A stretch of 64,000 nt of DNA from Chloroflexota bacterium (GCA_016234495.1 JACRBI010000049.1:40011-104010); one strand, 5' to 3'. Shown: positions 53,477 through 62,261, counted from the first letter of the stretch. The notes: generated from the sequence alone by a model not told the origin. Made by a program: numbers and translations.

Positions 53477-54017
53477 AATCCACCTCACCAACCTCGCGCT
53501 GTAGAGCTGCCAGCGCCCGGAATTGGAGAGCCTTGACGGCGTTTACATTTTTGTCCATCAGGCTGGCTGTCTCTTCGAGAGAGTAGCCCTGTCCAAAACG
53601 CAGTGCAAGGACATTTTGTTGTTCAGGGGTCAGTTGTGCGTACGCGTTGTTTACAGTTTGATTTTTTTCACGCTGATCAATTTCAGCGGCAATGCTTGGG
53701 CTGAGGTCGGGCATGGTTTCTGAAAGTTCTTCTTCGGGACGGCGGTATTTTCGCCGCAGGGTATCCATCACAATGTGGGAGGCGGTCGAGATCAACCAGC
53801 CCTTCAGGTTCGTTTTCGGACCTCGTCCATCCTGAGAAGCTTCAAGCAGGCGCACAAAAACGTCGCTGGCAACATCTTCGGCTAGCGATGTATCGCCCAT
53901 CCGGTAAAGTACATAGCGATAAACTTCAGAAAAGTACTGGTCGTAGACTGCCCCGATGACTTGCTTGTCTAAATTTTGCAAGCCTTCAAGAACATGTCCA
54001 TCTTCTTGGCTAGACAT
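53469..54017 (-). CDS. ECF RNA polymerase sigma factor
   Basis: 182 residues from MSSQEDGHVLEG. Region 2 (VYDQYFSEVYRYVLYRMGD, DVASDVFVRLLE) and region 4 (LTPEQQNVLALRFGQGYSLEETASLM) are complete. The frame is open up to 54272, but upstream residues are not sigma-like, and an extended -10 box (TGGTATACT, about 54071-54080) lies between, suggesting transcription starts inside that stretch. Coupled to the membrane regulator gene by an 8-bp overlap. Confidence 0.88.
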   Translation of the reverse strand: MSSQEDGHVLEGLQNLDKQVIGAVYDQYFSEVYRYVLYRMGDTSLAEDVASDVFVRLLEASQDGRGPKTNLKGWLISTASHIVMDTLRRKYRRPEEELSETMPDLSPSIAAEIDQREKNQTVNNAYAQLTPEQQNVLALRFGQGYSLEETASLMDKNVNAVKALQFRALAALQREVGEVDYD

Positions 54018-54301
54018 AGTTGAAGCGGTTCTCCGGTGAAAAATCGTTGGAACTGTTCGTTCTTTCATTGGAGTATACCATTCAGACCTGAGCGTAATTT
54101 CCGCTCCTTTGGGTGAGATGTGTTGTACACTACCTAAGCTACCGCCAGAGTTAATAATGGTGTTGCCCGAATTACTGATTAGTGCAGGTTCTTTATTCAT
54201 GAGCCGAATAAACTGTGAGGTAAAACTGGCAGGAAGCGCCGTTTTTTGCCTCTTTTTCATTTTTGCCTTCACTTACAAGTCGAACAGGTAACAAAAAAGT
54301 T

Positions 54302-54335
54302 ACGGCTGTCCCCGGGAATTTCCCGGAGACAGCCG
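54302..54335 (-). terminator. Terminator after the phospholipase D gene
   Basis: Arms ACGGCTGTC and GACAGCCGT with inner CCGGGAA/TTCCCGG, followed on the minus strand by AACTTTTTTG. Confidence 0.85.
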
Positions 54336-54363
54336 TCTGTAAAGGCAAAACTTGACTGACAAC

Positions 54364-55482
54364 CTATCTTGCCAGCGCGTACACCCTTTGGAACTCGGCG
54401 ATGAAGTAGGCGGCGATATCCGCGTTGTAAATGACGAGCAGATTCTCGTCATTTCGGGTCTCGGCGCTGTTGGTAAAGTTATACGAGCCGAAAATGACGA
54501 TGCTCTGGTCAATGATCATGACCTTGTGGTGCATTTGCCCGGGGTTGGCATCCTGATACACATCCAGCCCCGCCTGGCTGAAGGGGTCAAATTCCGTGCC
54601 AGCGTTGGATTTGACCTGCTCGGTCTCCATCACCCCGGCCACGGTCACGCCTTCGGCGGCGCGGGCACGGACGGCGGCTCCGATCGAGTCGGAGGTGAAG
54701 GAAAATGCCATGAAGTAGACGCTCTCCTGGGCATTGTCCACTAGCTCAAGAAAACTAGCCTGAACATGGTCATCGGGTGAGAAGTACACGTCAATCGGCG
54801 TGCCGTCGATGATCACGCGCGGATTCGGGGTCTGGGGAACCACGTCGGGACCGAACTTATCATCCACGAACATCTCTTCGAACTCGGTGGTGTAATTTTC
54901 AGCCATCTTCACCGAACGGATTCGCATGAGGTTGTTGTTATCCGGGTACGCGCCTGAATCGGTGAAATTTGTCGAGCCCATCCAAACCTCGGAGTTGTCA
55001 ATGATGACGAATTTATCGTGCATCAAGCCTTCGCGGCGGTCGCCCAAAATGGGAATGCCGGCATCCTTTAATTTTTGCGGGTCGCTGCGGCTGAGGTTGT
55101 CGCTTTCCATCACCATGCGGACTTGCACGCCGCGTTCGTGCGCGCGCAGCAATGCATCTCGGATGCTGTTCAAGCTCAAACTGTAAATGGCAACGTCCAC
55201 GCTCAGGCGGGCTTCGTCAATTGCTTTCGCCAGCGGGCCGTCTATGCCGCCGGTCTTTTGCGAAGCCAGCGGGCTTTCAGGATTCGTAAAATACAACTCG
55301 AACCACGCGCCTTTCACGCCATAGCCTGCGGGCAGATTAATCTCTTCCAGCGGAACTGGTGTTTGGGTGACAGGAGCAACTGTCGGCGTAGCGGGAGGCG
55401 CTGCGGTTTCCGTCGCAGTGGCAGCGTCGCAGGCGGTCAAAATCATCGCGAGCATGAACAGAATCGTCAAAGTCTTCTTCAT
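54364..55482 (-). CDS. Phospholipase D-like lipoprotein
   Basis: 372 residues: lipoprotein signal (MILTACD), Thr/Pro linker, and two HKD motifs, MHDKFVIID with GSTNFTDSG and HHKVMIID with GSYNFTNSAE. Both catalytic histidines and lysines are present, so it should be an active phosphodiesterase (lipid or nucleic acid) facing outside the membrane. Substrate unknown. Confidence 0.9.
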   Translation of the reverse strand: MKKTLTILFMLAMILTACDAATATETAAPPATPTVAPVTQTPVPLEEINLPAGYGVKGAWFELYFTNPESPLASQKTGGIDGPLAKAIDEARLSVDVAIYSLSLNSIRDALLRAHERGVQVRMVMESDNLSRSDPQKLKDAGIPILGDRREGLMHDKFVIIDNSEVWMGSTNFTDSGAYPDNNNLMRIRSVKMAENYTTEFEEMFVDDKFGPDVVPQTPNPRVIIDGTPIDVYFSPDDHVQASFLELVDNAQESVYFMAFSFTSDSIGAAVRARAAEGVTVAGVMETEQVKSNAGTEFDPFSQAGLDVYQDANPGQMHHKVMIIDQSIVIFGSYNFTNSAETRNDENLLVIYNADIAAYFIAEFQRVYALAR

Positions 55483-55520
55483 AAAAAAATCTCCCGAAGC
55501 GATTATAATCCCGCCACCCT

Positions 55521-57092
55521 ATGACTGAATCAACTTCAAATAAACAAATCGCCCGCGCCGCCGGCACCGTGATGATCGCGATACTCTTCGGGCAGGTCGC
55601 GGGATTGGCGCGCGGGATTCTCGTAGCGCGCGCATTCGGCGCATCGCCCGAACTCGACTCATTCGTGGCGGCCAACCGCGTCAGCGAAACTTTATTTTTG
55701 CTTGTGGCCGGCGGCGCGCTTGGCTCTGCTTTTATTCCGATGTTTACAGGATTGATCGCCAAAGATGACAGGGTTTCGGCTTGGAGACTTGCCTCATCAA
55801 TTGCGAACGCGGTCACACTGACCCTCAGCCTGCTTGCCCTGCTATTGGCATTTTTTGCCCCGCAAGTGGTTCACTACGCCCTCGGCCTTTCCAGCGACTC
55901 AGAAATTTTCGCGCTTACAATTTCCCTGCTGCGCATTCAACTGGTCTCTGCCGTTCTGTTTGGCCTGGGCGGGTTGATCGTCGGCATCTTGAACGCCCAC
56001 CAGATATTTTTGATCCCCGCGCTGACTCCCGCCATGTACCAGATCGGGATCATTTTTGGCGCGGTCTTTCTTGCGCCAACGATGGGAATCCACGGGCTGG
56101 CTTGGGGTGTTGTGATTGGCGCGCTTTTGTATTTGCTGGTCTTGCTTCCGACGCTAATCAAGCAAAAAGGCTCATACACTTTAACTTTGGATTTTGACAA
56201 CCCGAACACAAGACAGGTCTTTTTCTTGATGGGTCCGCGCCTGCTGGGCGTGGCGGTTGTGCAGCTTAACTTTTGGGTGAATCTGCGGCTGGCCTCACAG
56301 ATGACTGAAGGCAGCATCGCAGGTTTGAATTATGGCTTTTCGCTCATGATCATGGCGCAGGCGGTGATTGCGCAATCGGCGGCGATTGCGGTCATGCCGA
56401 CTTTTTCGGCGCAACATGCGCTTGGTCAAAATGATGCGCTGCGCTCATCGCTGGCATCCACTTTGCGCGGAGTGATTCTGCTGGCGTTGCCCGCCAGTGT
56501 CGGGCTGATCCTTTTGCGCGAACCGCTGATCGCAATGCTTTATCAACGCGGAAAATTCGATGGGCTGGATACTCAGCTTGTGGCCTGGGCATTGCTCTGG
56601 TATGCGGCAGGCATGGTCGGCCATTCCATCATGGAAATTTTGACGCGCGCCTTTTATGCCCAGCATGACACAAAAACCCCTGTCACCATCGGGGTCATTG
56701 CGATGGGCTTGAATGTGGTCTTCAGCATTCTCTTCTCCAAACTATTCGCCTCCATCGGCTGGATGCCGCACGGCGGGCTTGCGCTGGCGAATTCGTTTGC
56801 CACCGCGCTCGAAGCGGCCGCGTTGTTTATTGTGATGCGCAAGCGGTTAAATGGAATTGAGGGGAGTTACATTGCCAAAGGATTTGGCGCTTCAGCGCTG
56901 GCAACATTTGGAATGTCTGCGGGGTTATGGGCATGGTTTGTGATTTCAGGAATTTTATCCAACTGGGTCGTGGTCCTTGGCGGAGTGTCTCTCGGCGGCG
57001 GGATTTTTGGGTTGTTAATTTGGATATTGCATGTGCCGGAAATCCGAACGATGGCAGATGTGATCAAACATCGTTTGGGCAGAAGGAAATAA
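55521..57092 (+). CDS. murJ: Lipid II flippase MurJ (MviN family)
   Basis: 523 residues with about 14 transmembrane helices. MOP/MviN hallmarks: GQVAGLARGILVARAFGAS near the start, GSAFIPMFTG, and GLALANSFATALEA. It moves lipid II across the cytoplasmic membrane for peptidoglycan synthesis. Divergent from the phospholipase D gene. Confidence 0.9.
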   Translation: MTESTSNKQIARAAGTVMIAILFGQVAGLARGILVARAFGASPELDSFVAANRVSETLFLLVAGGALGSAFIPMFTGLIAKDDRVSAWRLASSIANAVTLTLSLLALLLAFFAPQVVHYALGLSSDSEIFALTISLLRIQLVSAVLFGLGGLIVGILNAHQIFLIPALTPAMYQIGIIFGAVFLAPTMGIHGLAWGVVIGALLYLLVLLPTLIKQKGSYTLTLDFDNPNTRQVFFLMGPRLLGVAVVQLNFWVNLRLASQMTEGSIAGLNYGFSLMIMAQAVIAQSAAIAVMPTFSAQHALGQNDALRSSLASTLRGVILLALPASVGLILLREPLIAMLYQRGKFDGLDTQLVAWALLWYAAGMVGHSIMEILTRAFYAQHDTKTPVTIGVIAMGLNVVFSILFSKLFASIGWMPHGGLALANSFATALEAAALFIVMRKRLNGIEGSYIAKGFGASALATFGMSAGLWAWFVISGILSNWVVVLGGVSLGGGIFGLLIWILHVPEIRTMADVIKHRLGRRK

Positions 57093-57149
57093 AAGAACCG
57101 CACTGACGGTCGCTCGGAAAGTACGGGGAGATAAAATTTGAGAATCTTG

Positions 57150-57178
57150 TTGTATGCAGCCTTTATTCGTGCTATAGT
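57150..57178 (+). promoter_or_regulatory. Promoter upstream of the response regulator
   Basis: TTGTAT (57150-57155), 17-bp spacer, TATAGT (57173-57178). The leader of about 140 nt holds the hairpin ATCTCGG/CCGAGAT (about 57208-57234) and a 16-mer shared with the fibre operon. Confidence 0.6.
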
Positions 57179-57242
57179 ATGACTGCTGGTTTACCCCCCT
57201 GAAAAAAATCTCGGCCGATGGTGGTCGACCGAGATACAGCAG

Positions 57243-57266
57243 GACACGGTCAGTGCCTCTGTGCAA
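57243..57266 (+). promoter_or_regulatory. Shared leader box, copy 1
   Basis: GACACGGT then CAGTGCCTCTGTGCAA (57251-57266). The last 16 bases recur exactly at 58370-58385 upstream of the fibre operon, with the preceding GGxCACGG also kept. Confidence 0.5.
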
Positions 57267-57324
57267 TTCCATTATAGCAGGGTAGCCCAAATCCAAGAAT
57301 AGTTATTCAGCCTTGGGAGGGCAA

Positions 57325-58095
57325 ATGAACAATTGTGTCTTGGTAATTGATGATGATCTTGATCTTTTAAAATTGGTGGAGGTTTCGCTCAGGGCAGAGG
57401 GACTATCAGTGACCGGAGCACGCGATGGCGTGGAGGGACTCAAAAAAGCTTACGAGTTTCATCCAGATTTGATCATACTTGATGTGATGATGCCGGGCAT
57501 GAATGGCTTTGAGGTTGGCAGGCGTTTGAGGGAATTATCTGATGTGCCGATATTAATGCTGTCTGCGTTGACCTCTGATTCTGACCTGTTGCATGGTTTC
57601 CAGGTTGGGGTGAATGATTATTTAAAAAAACCATTCAGCACATTGGAATTGCAGGTCAGGGTTCGCGCATTAATCCATCACAATAATCACAGCGACAAAA
57701 ACGATCCTTCTGTAGTCACGCTCTATGAAGATGAATTCCTTGAAGTTGATCTGCAGGAGCGGGCTGTTTTTCTGCGCGGCCTGAAACTTGATATTTCGTC
57801 CACTGAATTTAACGTGCTGGCATGTCTGATCCAGCGACAAGGTTCGATCGTGCCTCAAAGGGAAATAATGCGTGAAGTTTGGGGGGAATCACTTGTCTCT
57901 TCTTATTCCACTGTTCCATTTTATATTTGCTGCTTGCGGAAAAAAATCGAGGATGGGAAATTTGGCCATCAATACATCCGCACACAATGGGGGCGTGGCT
58001 ACTTATTCTCCCCGCGCAATGGCGGCAATGATCGTAGAAATAATTTATCAAAGGAAAAAACAACGCGCTCCGAAATGGGGGGCAACTACAGTTAA
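57325..58095 (+). CDS. OmpR/PhoB-family response regulator, candidate fibre-operon regulator
   Basis: 256 residues from ATG 57325 (SD GGGAGG). Receiver domain with Asp53 in LIILDVMMPGMNG, Lys in NDYLKKPF; winged-helix output at about 135-235 (SSTEFNVLACLIQRQG, YICCLRKKIEDG, TQWGRGYLF). No kinase is adjacent. It lies 410 bp before the SipW/TasA-like operon in the same direction and shares a leader box with it, so regulation of that operon is a reasonable inference. The stop codon lies at the edge of a degenerate repeat. Confidence 0.88.
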   Translation: MNNCVLVIDDDLDLLKLVEVSLRAEGLSVTGARDGVEGLKKAYEFHPDLIILDVMMPGMNGFEVGRRLRELSDVPILMLSALTSDSDLLHGFQVGVNDYLKKPFSTLELQVRVRALIHHNNHSDKNDPSVVTLYEDEFLEVDLQERAVFLRGLKLDISSTEFNVLACLIQRQGSIVPQREIMREVWGESLVSSYSTVPFYICCLRKKIEDGKFGHQYIRTQWGRGYLFSPRNGGNDRRNNLSKEKTTRSEMGGNYS

Positions 58096-58187
58096 TCGTG
58101 GCGAATTTTTACAGGCGGGAAAAAATACCCATTCCATTGCGCAAACCTGCGCGAATTTTTCGCGCCATTCGGCGCATTTGCGTTAAG
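58092..58187. repeat. Degenerate TTAACGCGAA-family copy
   Basis: Begins TTAATCGTGGCGAA and ends CATTTGCGTTAA, with TTCGCGCCATTCG inside that matches the flank at 8649. It contains the stop codon of the preceding regulator. Confidence 0.45.
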
Positions 58188-58254
58188 AATTTTTGTCTGT
58201 TGCCAGCGCTTGCGAGCGCTTTACACACGAGCCAAAGGTTTTTTTGCGGCGGGC

Positions 58255-58504
58255 GGAATTAAATAAACTCAAATACTTTTTAAAACACTTCAAAAGTTTA
58301 TTTTGTTATATTGTATTTGTCCACGTGCGGACCTTGGTGGGGCTTCGCCATGAGATTGCGGGCACGGGACAGTGCCTCTGTGCAAGAGACTGACCTCGCG
58401 CCCTTAATAAAGGAGGTAATTTTTTGGGCGTTTCGCGTGGATCGCCTCCACAACTCCAAACCACTGCCAGAAATGGCAGACCTATAGTTCAAAAGGAGAA
58501 TGTC
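58255..58504 (+). promoter_or_regulatory. Leader region of the fibre operon with shared box and two SD sites
   Basis: The AT-rich stretch 58255-58320 probably holds the promoter (a TATATT occurs near 58307; no confident -35). The box GGGCACGGGA plus CAGTGCCTCTGTGCAA (58362-58385) copies that at 57243-57266. AGGAGG at 58411-58416 is ideally spaced before TTG 58424, in frame with the first fibre gene; a second SD (AAAGGAG) precedes ATG 58505. The upstream site may start a longer product or a leader. Confidence 0.4.
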
Positions 58505-59017
58505 ATGTCTCGTAAATCTTTGCCTGTGATGAGCCTCGCGCTTATCCTCGTGCTCGTTTTGGCTTCAGCCGGCGTTGCCTATGGCATGTGGGCTGAAACA
58601 TTGACTATCAACGGTACTGTTGCCACCGGTAATGTTGATGCCGAATTGTCCATTTTCCAAGTTTGGGATGTTGAGACCAAGCCAATTGGCACTTGTGCAG
58701 CCGTTCTTTCGCCTGATCTCAACGCCCTCACTGTCACGGTCGGAAATGGGTACCCGCTCTATGAGTGCTACGTCAAGTTTGACGTGCATAATGTTGGCTC
58801 GATCCCGATTCATATCCACCAGCCGGTACTCGTTAATCCATCCTCAACCTTCATGACTGTTTCATACCAGGATTGCTACATTCAGGATTACCAACTTCAC
58901 ACGGGCGATCTGACCTATTGCACTTTGAAGATTGTAATTCTGCAGGCGGCTGGACAGAGCGCAAATTACACCTTCAGCGGTACGATCCTGGCTCATCAGT
59001 ACAACGAAGAGCCGTAA
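58505..59017 (+). CDS. TasA/CalY-like secreted fibre protein 1
   Basis: 170 residues from MSRKSLPVM: an n-region with Arg/Lys, a hydrophobic core (LALILVLVLASAGVAYG), and the motif MWAETLTINGTVATGNVDA. This is the SipW-dependent-type signal/N-terminus of TasA, CalY and camelysin proteins. The remainder is beta-rich and Cys-containing (about five Cys). TTG 58424 with a perfect SD would add 27 residues; the shorter form gives a normal signal peptide. Probably an exported matrix or fibre subunit. Confidence 0.7.
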   Translation: MSRKSLPVMSLALILVLVLASAGVAYGMWAETLTINGTVATGNVDAELSIFQVWDVETKPIGTCAAVLSPDLNALTVTVGNGYPLYECYVKFDVHNVGSIPIHIHQPVLVNPSSTFMTVSYQDCYIQDYQLHTGDLTYCTLKIVILQAAGQSANYTFSGTILAHQYNEEP

Positions 59018-59036
59018 ACGCCTTCCTTTCTAAAAA

Positions 59037-59055
59037 GGGCGTCCAAAAGACGCCC
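59037..59055 (+). promoter_or_regulatory. Intercistronic hairpin between fibre genes 1 and 2
   Basis: GGGCGTC/GACGCCC with a 5-nt loop and no T-run, likely a processing or stability element that would keep the first gene's mRNA more abundant. Confidence 0.5.
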
Positions 59056-59076
59056 CTCTCACCCAGGAGGTGAGTA

Positions 59077-59649
59077 ATGAACAGTAGAAGGCTTCCGGTG
59101 TTTTCAATTGCCATTGGATTGATGCTGTTTCTTGCATCTGCCGGCGTTGCTTATGGCATGTGGGCTGAATCACTGGTATTGAACGGCACGGTGCAAACCG
59201 GCTACCTGGATGCCGACTGGACAGCGGTATGGTGCTACGAGCAGGAAACCAAGCAAGTTGGCGTAACGAATGGCTGGATAGACCCGGTAAATGACAATAT
59301 ATTGCACTTTCAGATTCTGAATGGATACCCCCTGTACCTTGGAGGGTGCGAGGTGCATTATAAGTATCTGGGGACTATCCCAGTCCATGAAGAGGCCATC
59401 AATTTTATTCCTGGCCCCGGGCTTACCAACTGCACATTCGTCCAGCAGCCTAATACAGGCACCTTCACAGCCACCTGCGATCAAGTGACATTAACCTGGT
59501 CAAATGGCATTTGTACCCAATTGCATCAGGGCGATGAACTTTCCAGCAGCCTCATTCTGAAAGTGAAGCAGGAAGCGCAACAGAATACCACTTATGGCTT
59601 TCAGGTGCAGGTCCAGCTCGTTCAATACAATGAGAGCAACTGCCCATAA
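59077..59649 (+). CDS. TasA/CalY-like secreted fibre protein 2
   Basis: 190 residues, excellent SD (AGGAGGTGAG). The signal region LMLFLASAGVAYGMWAESLV, then LNGTVQTGYLDADW, repeats the pattern of protein 1 almost word for word, so the two are paralogues with diverged bodies. The mature part is beta-rich with several Cys (CEVHYKYLG, CTFVQQ, CDQVTLTW). Expected to be processed by the peptidase encoded next. Confidence 0.72.
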   Translation: MNSRRLPVFSIAIGLMLFLASAGVAYGMWAESLVLNGTVQTGYLDADWTAVWCYEQETKQVGVTNGWIDPVNDNILHFQILNGYPLYLGGCEVHYKYLGTIPVHEEAINFIPGPGLTNCTFVQQPNTGTFTATCDQVTLTWSNGICTQLHQGDELSSSLILKVKQEAQQNTTYGFQVQVQLVQYNESNCP

Positions 59650-59687
59650 TATGATGTGTCTGAGTATCGGAAAAAATTAGACTTGTT

Positions 59688-59716
59688 CTGGAGGAGGCTT
59701 CACCAACTTCCTCCAG
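59688..59716 (+). promoter_or_regulatory. Intercistronic hairpin before the signal peptidase gene
   Basis: CTGGAGGA (59688-59695) pairs with TCCTCCAG (59709-59716). The stem contains GGAGGAGG, which could sequester an SD for an upstream start; it may lower peptidase expression compared with its substrates. Confidence 0.4.
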
Positions 59717-59754
59717 AATTGGGTTTTGTCATTGCCAAAAATGGAGAGAGCGCC

Positions 59755-61005
59755 ATGCCCGCGGGAACACAACCTCCAACTCTTGCAGCAGATAAAATTC
59801 CTTCCAGCCGCCCGGAACATTTGCAGCAGCGGGTGACAAAACCCGCGCCGAACATATGGCTGTCTGCGCTGACTGTAATGGGGATCATGTATTGCATCCT
59901 CAACACTTCGATCCTTGAGTGGGTCGATGTGGATATTCATTATTTCGTGATCATCCCAATTTTGTGGATCGTTATTGGCTTCATCGGCTGGCGGGGGTGG
60001 AAATATGGGCTGGAGGAAAAGCCTCGTTTCACAGCGCTTCTTTTTCAACTTTCATTCCTTGGCGGGCTGGCGCAAGTGACCGCCCTGATCATCGCCGGAT
60101 TAATGACTGGCTTTGGTAAATCACCCTATGCCCACCAGTTTCCGCAGGTGTTGGGCAATCTTTTTTATATCATCGCCTATCTGGCCGGATTTGAAATGAT
60201 GCGTGGCTACCTGCTTATGCGCGGCGCCAGTCGCAGGCCTTTGCTTTTCTTTGTCCTTATTACTCTTGGATTTACCCTTTTCACCTTTCCCGTTGGTTTG
60301 TACTCTCTGCTTGGCGATCCATCTACATTCTTCCCGACTCTGGGGCGGGTTATTCTGCCGCGCTTCGCTGAAAACCTGTTGTCCACTTATCTAGTCTGGG
60401 TGGGCGGACCGCTGGCAGCATTGACGTATCGATTGATCATAACCCTCTTCGAATGGCTCATGCCCGTACTGCCCGATATTTCATGGATGCTTCAGGCATT
60501 GATCGGTACGCTTCTCCCCACGCTTATTTTGATTTTCGTTAATCAAGCGCTGGCTGGCCGTGAGGTCATTACGCCGCTGGAAAACAAGACGGACGAAAAG
60601 AAAAAATCCCAATCCATTTTATGGCTGATCGTTTCAATTTTAATCGTTTTACTGGTCTGGTTCAACACGGGTGTATTCGGAATTAGGCATTATCTTGTCA
60701 GCGGCGTCAGCATGAACCCCGCGCTCTACGCTGGAGATATTGCCATCGTCAAATCGGTCGCGCCGGAAGAGGTAAAAGTTGGGGACGTGATCATGTTTTA
60801 CACTTCCAATAGTAACCGCGTTTTGCATCGTGTGATTGCGATTGACAACGTCAATGGAAAGATTGAATTTATTACCAGAGGCGATAACCTAAATGTGACA
60901 GATGATCCGGTCACCCTGGATCGATTTGCAGGAAAAATGACTCTGGTCATCCCCAAGATTGGGTGGATCTCAATTGGAATACGGAGATTGCTGGAATGGG
61001 ATTAA
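59755..61005 (+). CDS. SipW-like signal peptidase I with polytopic N-terminal domain
   Basis: 416 residues from ATG 59755 (SD GGAGAG); GTG 59656 would give 449 but lacks an SD. The N-terminal 270 residues contain about seven transmembrane helices of unknown family. The C-terminal S26 peptidase domain has the nucleophile Ser in SGVSMNPALYAGD and, in place of the bacterial Lys, a His in NRVLHRVIAID, followed by TRGDNLNVTDDP. This is the ER/archaeal/SipW Ser-His type. Flanked by three genes with matching signal peptides, it is probably their dedicated processing enzyme. Confidence 0.88.
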   Translation: MPAGTQPPTLAADKIPSSRPEHLQQRVTKPAPNIWLSALTVMGIMYCILNTSILEWVDVDIHYFVIIPILWIVIGFIGWRGWKYGLEEKPRFTALLFQLSFLGGLAQVTALIIAGLMTGFGKSPYAHQFPQVLGNLFYIIAYLAGFEMMRGYLLMRGASRRPLLFFVLITLGFTLFTFPVGLYSLLGDPSTFFPTLGRVILPRFAENLLSTYLVWVGGPLAALTYRLIITLFEWLMPVLPDISWMLQALIGTLLPTLILIFVNQALAGREVITPLENKTDEKKKSQSILWLIVSILIVLLVWFNTGVFGIRHYLVSGVSMNPALYAGDIAIVKSVAPEEVKVGDVIMFYTSNSNRVLHRVIAIDNVNGKIEFITRGDNLNVTDDPVTLDRFAGKMTLVIPKIGWISIGIRRLLEWD

Positions 61006-61799
61006 AGCCAGTAATTAAAACTGCCCGGCCTTTTCTCAGAGAAATTTATCATTTCAGCCTGATCAGCGCCCTTGCGCTGGTTTTTCTATCTCTATTTATT
61101 GCCACGGTCAATACGCTCTGGAGCGAAAATTTATCGATCGGCGGCTACGCATACACCGGCTTCTGGATCACCCCATCCCCCACTCCCGCCCCCGAAGGGC
61201 TTGCCGGCACCAGCGTCACCGCAGGAATAACAGCCGTGGGTCTGGCTGAAAAAAGCGAGACCGGAATTATCATCCATGTGCGAGGTGAGATCTGCGCTGC
61301 AAATAATGGCGATCGTCCCACAGAAAACCTTCAAATCACTGATACCATCCAGTTTAAATCGGATCAAGGAAAATACCAGGATTTGTATTCACAGAATATT
61401 AGTGTCAACGAAAACCCGGCGCTCGATCCTGGAGAAACCCACTGCTATCCCTATGAAATCACATTCAACGAACCTCAGGGTGGCAATGTCAAATACCGCA
61501 ATACCGCCCTTGTCACCATCACCAATCATTCCGGCTGGATGACCGGTAGTAATAACTGTCCTGGCGTGCAGCCATGTCCGTTTGGACCCAATGTAAAGGT
61601 TGAATTTGAAATTTTATTGCAAGCAGGCGTGTCTGTTGAACTATTAGCATCCCCATCTCCCACTTATATGGTAATCCCAACAGAGACAGCCACCCCTATC
61701 GAACTTCCGACGGCTACCGAGCCACCCGCTGAAGTATCTACACCCACAGAAGCTCCAACAGAATCCCCTCCGCAGACTGAAACGCCGTCAAGTGGTTAA
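60996..61799 (+). CDS. Third SipW-type secreted protein, Thr/Pro-tailed
   Basis: 267 residues; the start at 60996 overlaps the peptidase gene by 10 bp. The hydrophobic helix LISALALVFLSLFIATVNT is followed by LWSENLSIGGYAYTG, the same W-x-E-x-L-x-[IL]-x-G pattern as fibre proteins 1 and 2. A beta-rich domain in the style of surface repeat proteins (DTIQFKSDQG, NPALDPGETHCYPYEITF) precedes a Thr/Pro/Glu tail (about 225-267) that could span the wall. Possibly the anchor or tip of the fibre. Confidence 0.72.
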   Translation: MGLKPVIKTARPFLREIYHFSLISALALVFLSLFIATVNTLWSENLSIGGYAYTGFWITPSPTPAPEGLAGTSVTAGITAVGLAEKSETGIIIHVRGEICAANNGDRPTENLQITDTIQFKSDQGKYQDLYSQNISVNENPALDPGETHCYPYEITFNEPQGGNVKYRNTALVTITNHSGWMTGSNNCPGVQPCPFGPNVKVEFEILLQAGVSVELLASPSPTYMVIPTETATPIELPTATEPPAEVSTPTEAPTESPPQTETPSSG

Positions 61800-61808
61800 G
61801 TTATTACA

Positions 61809-62261
61809 CTACGGCCAGACCTTCCACTGCACGAACGCCACCAATAGTCCCAGCAAAATTCCGCCGATCACTTCCAGCGGAGTATGACCGATCACTTCCT
61901 TCAATTCATTTTCATCCCACATGTGACCCTGCAATAATTCCTCGAACAACAGGTTGATGCGCTCCGCGTGCATCCCTGCCTGCCTGCGCACCCCGGCCGC
62001 GTCATGCACGACGATCATCGTGATGGCGACCGCGATCCCAAACAAGGGTTCGTTAAATCCAAGATACAAGCCCACAGCCAGCGTGCCCGAAACCAGCAGC
62101 GCGGAATGTGACGAAGGCATACCGCCGGGCGCGAAGAACATCGCCCACATCCAGCGGCGCGAACGCAAATATTCGGTTGGGATTTTCAGCGCCTGTGCCA
62201 GCAGCCAGGCGATTAGCACCGCAATCAACACTTTGTTATCAAAAAGAGTTAACAGATTCAT
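61809..62261 (-). CDS. Divergent PAP2-family (DUF212) membrane protein
   Basis: 150 residues with about four transmembrane helices: GGMPSSHSALLVSGTLAVG, HDAAGVRRQAGMHAERIN and IGHTPLEVIGGILLG. These are the DUF212/acid phosphatase-related motifs. Predicted membrane phosphatase of a lipid intermediate. Starts by ATGA overlap at the xseB stop. Confidence 0.85.
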   Translation of the reverse strand: MNLLTLFDNKVLIAVLIAWLLAQALKIPTEYLRSRRWMWAMFFAPGGMPSSHSALLVSGTLAVGLYLGFNEPLFGIAVAITMIVVHDAAGVRRQAGMHAERINLLFEELLQGHMWDENELKEVIGHTPLEVIGGILLGLLVAFVQWKVWP

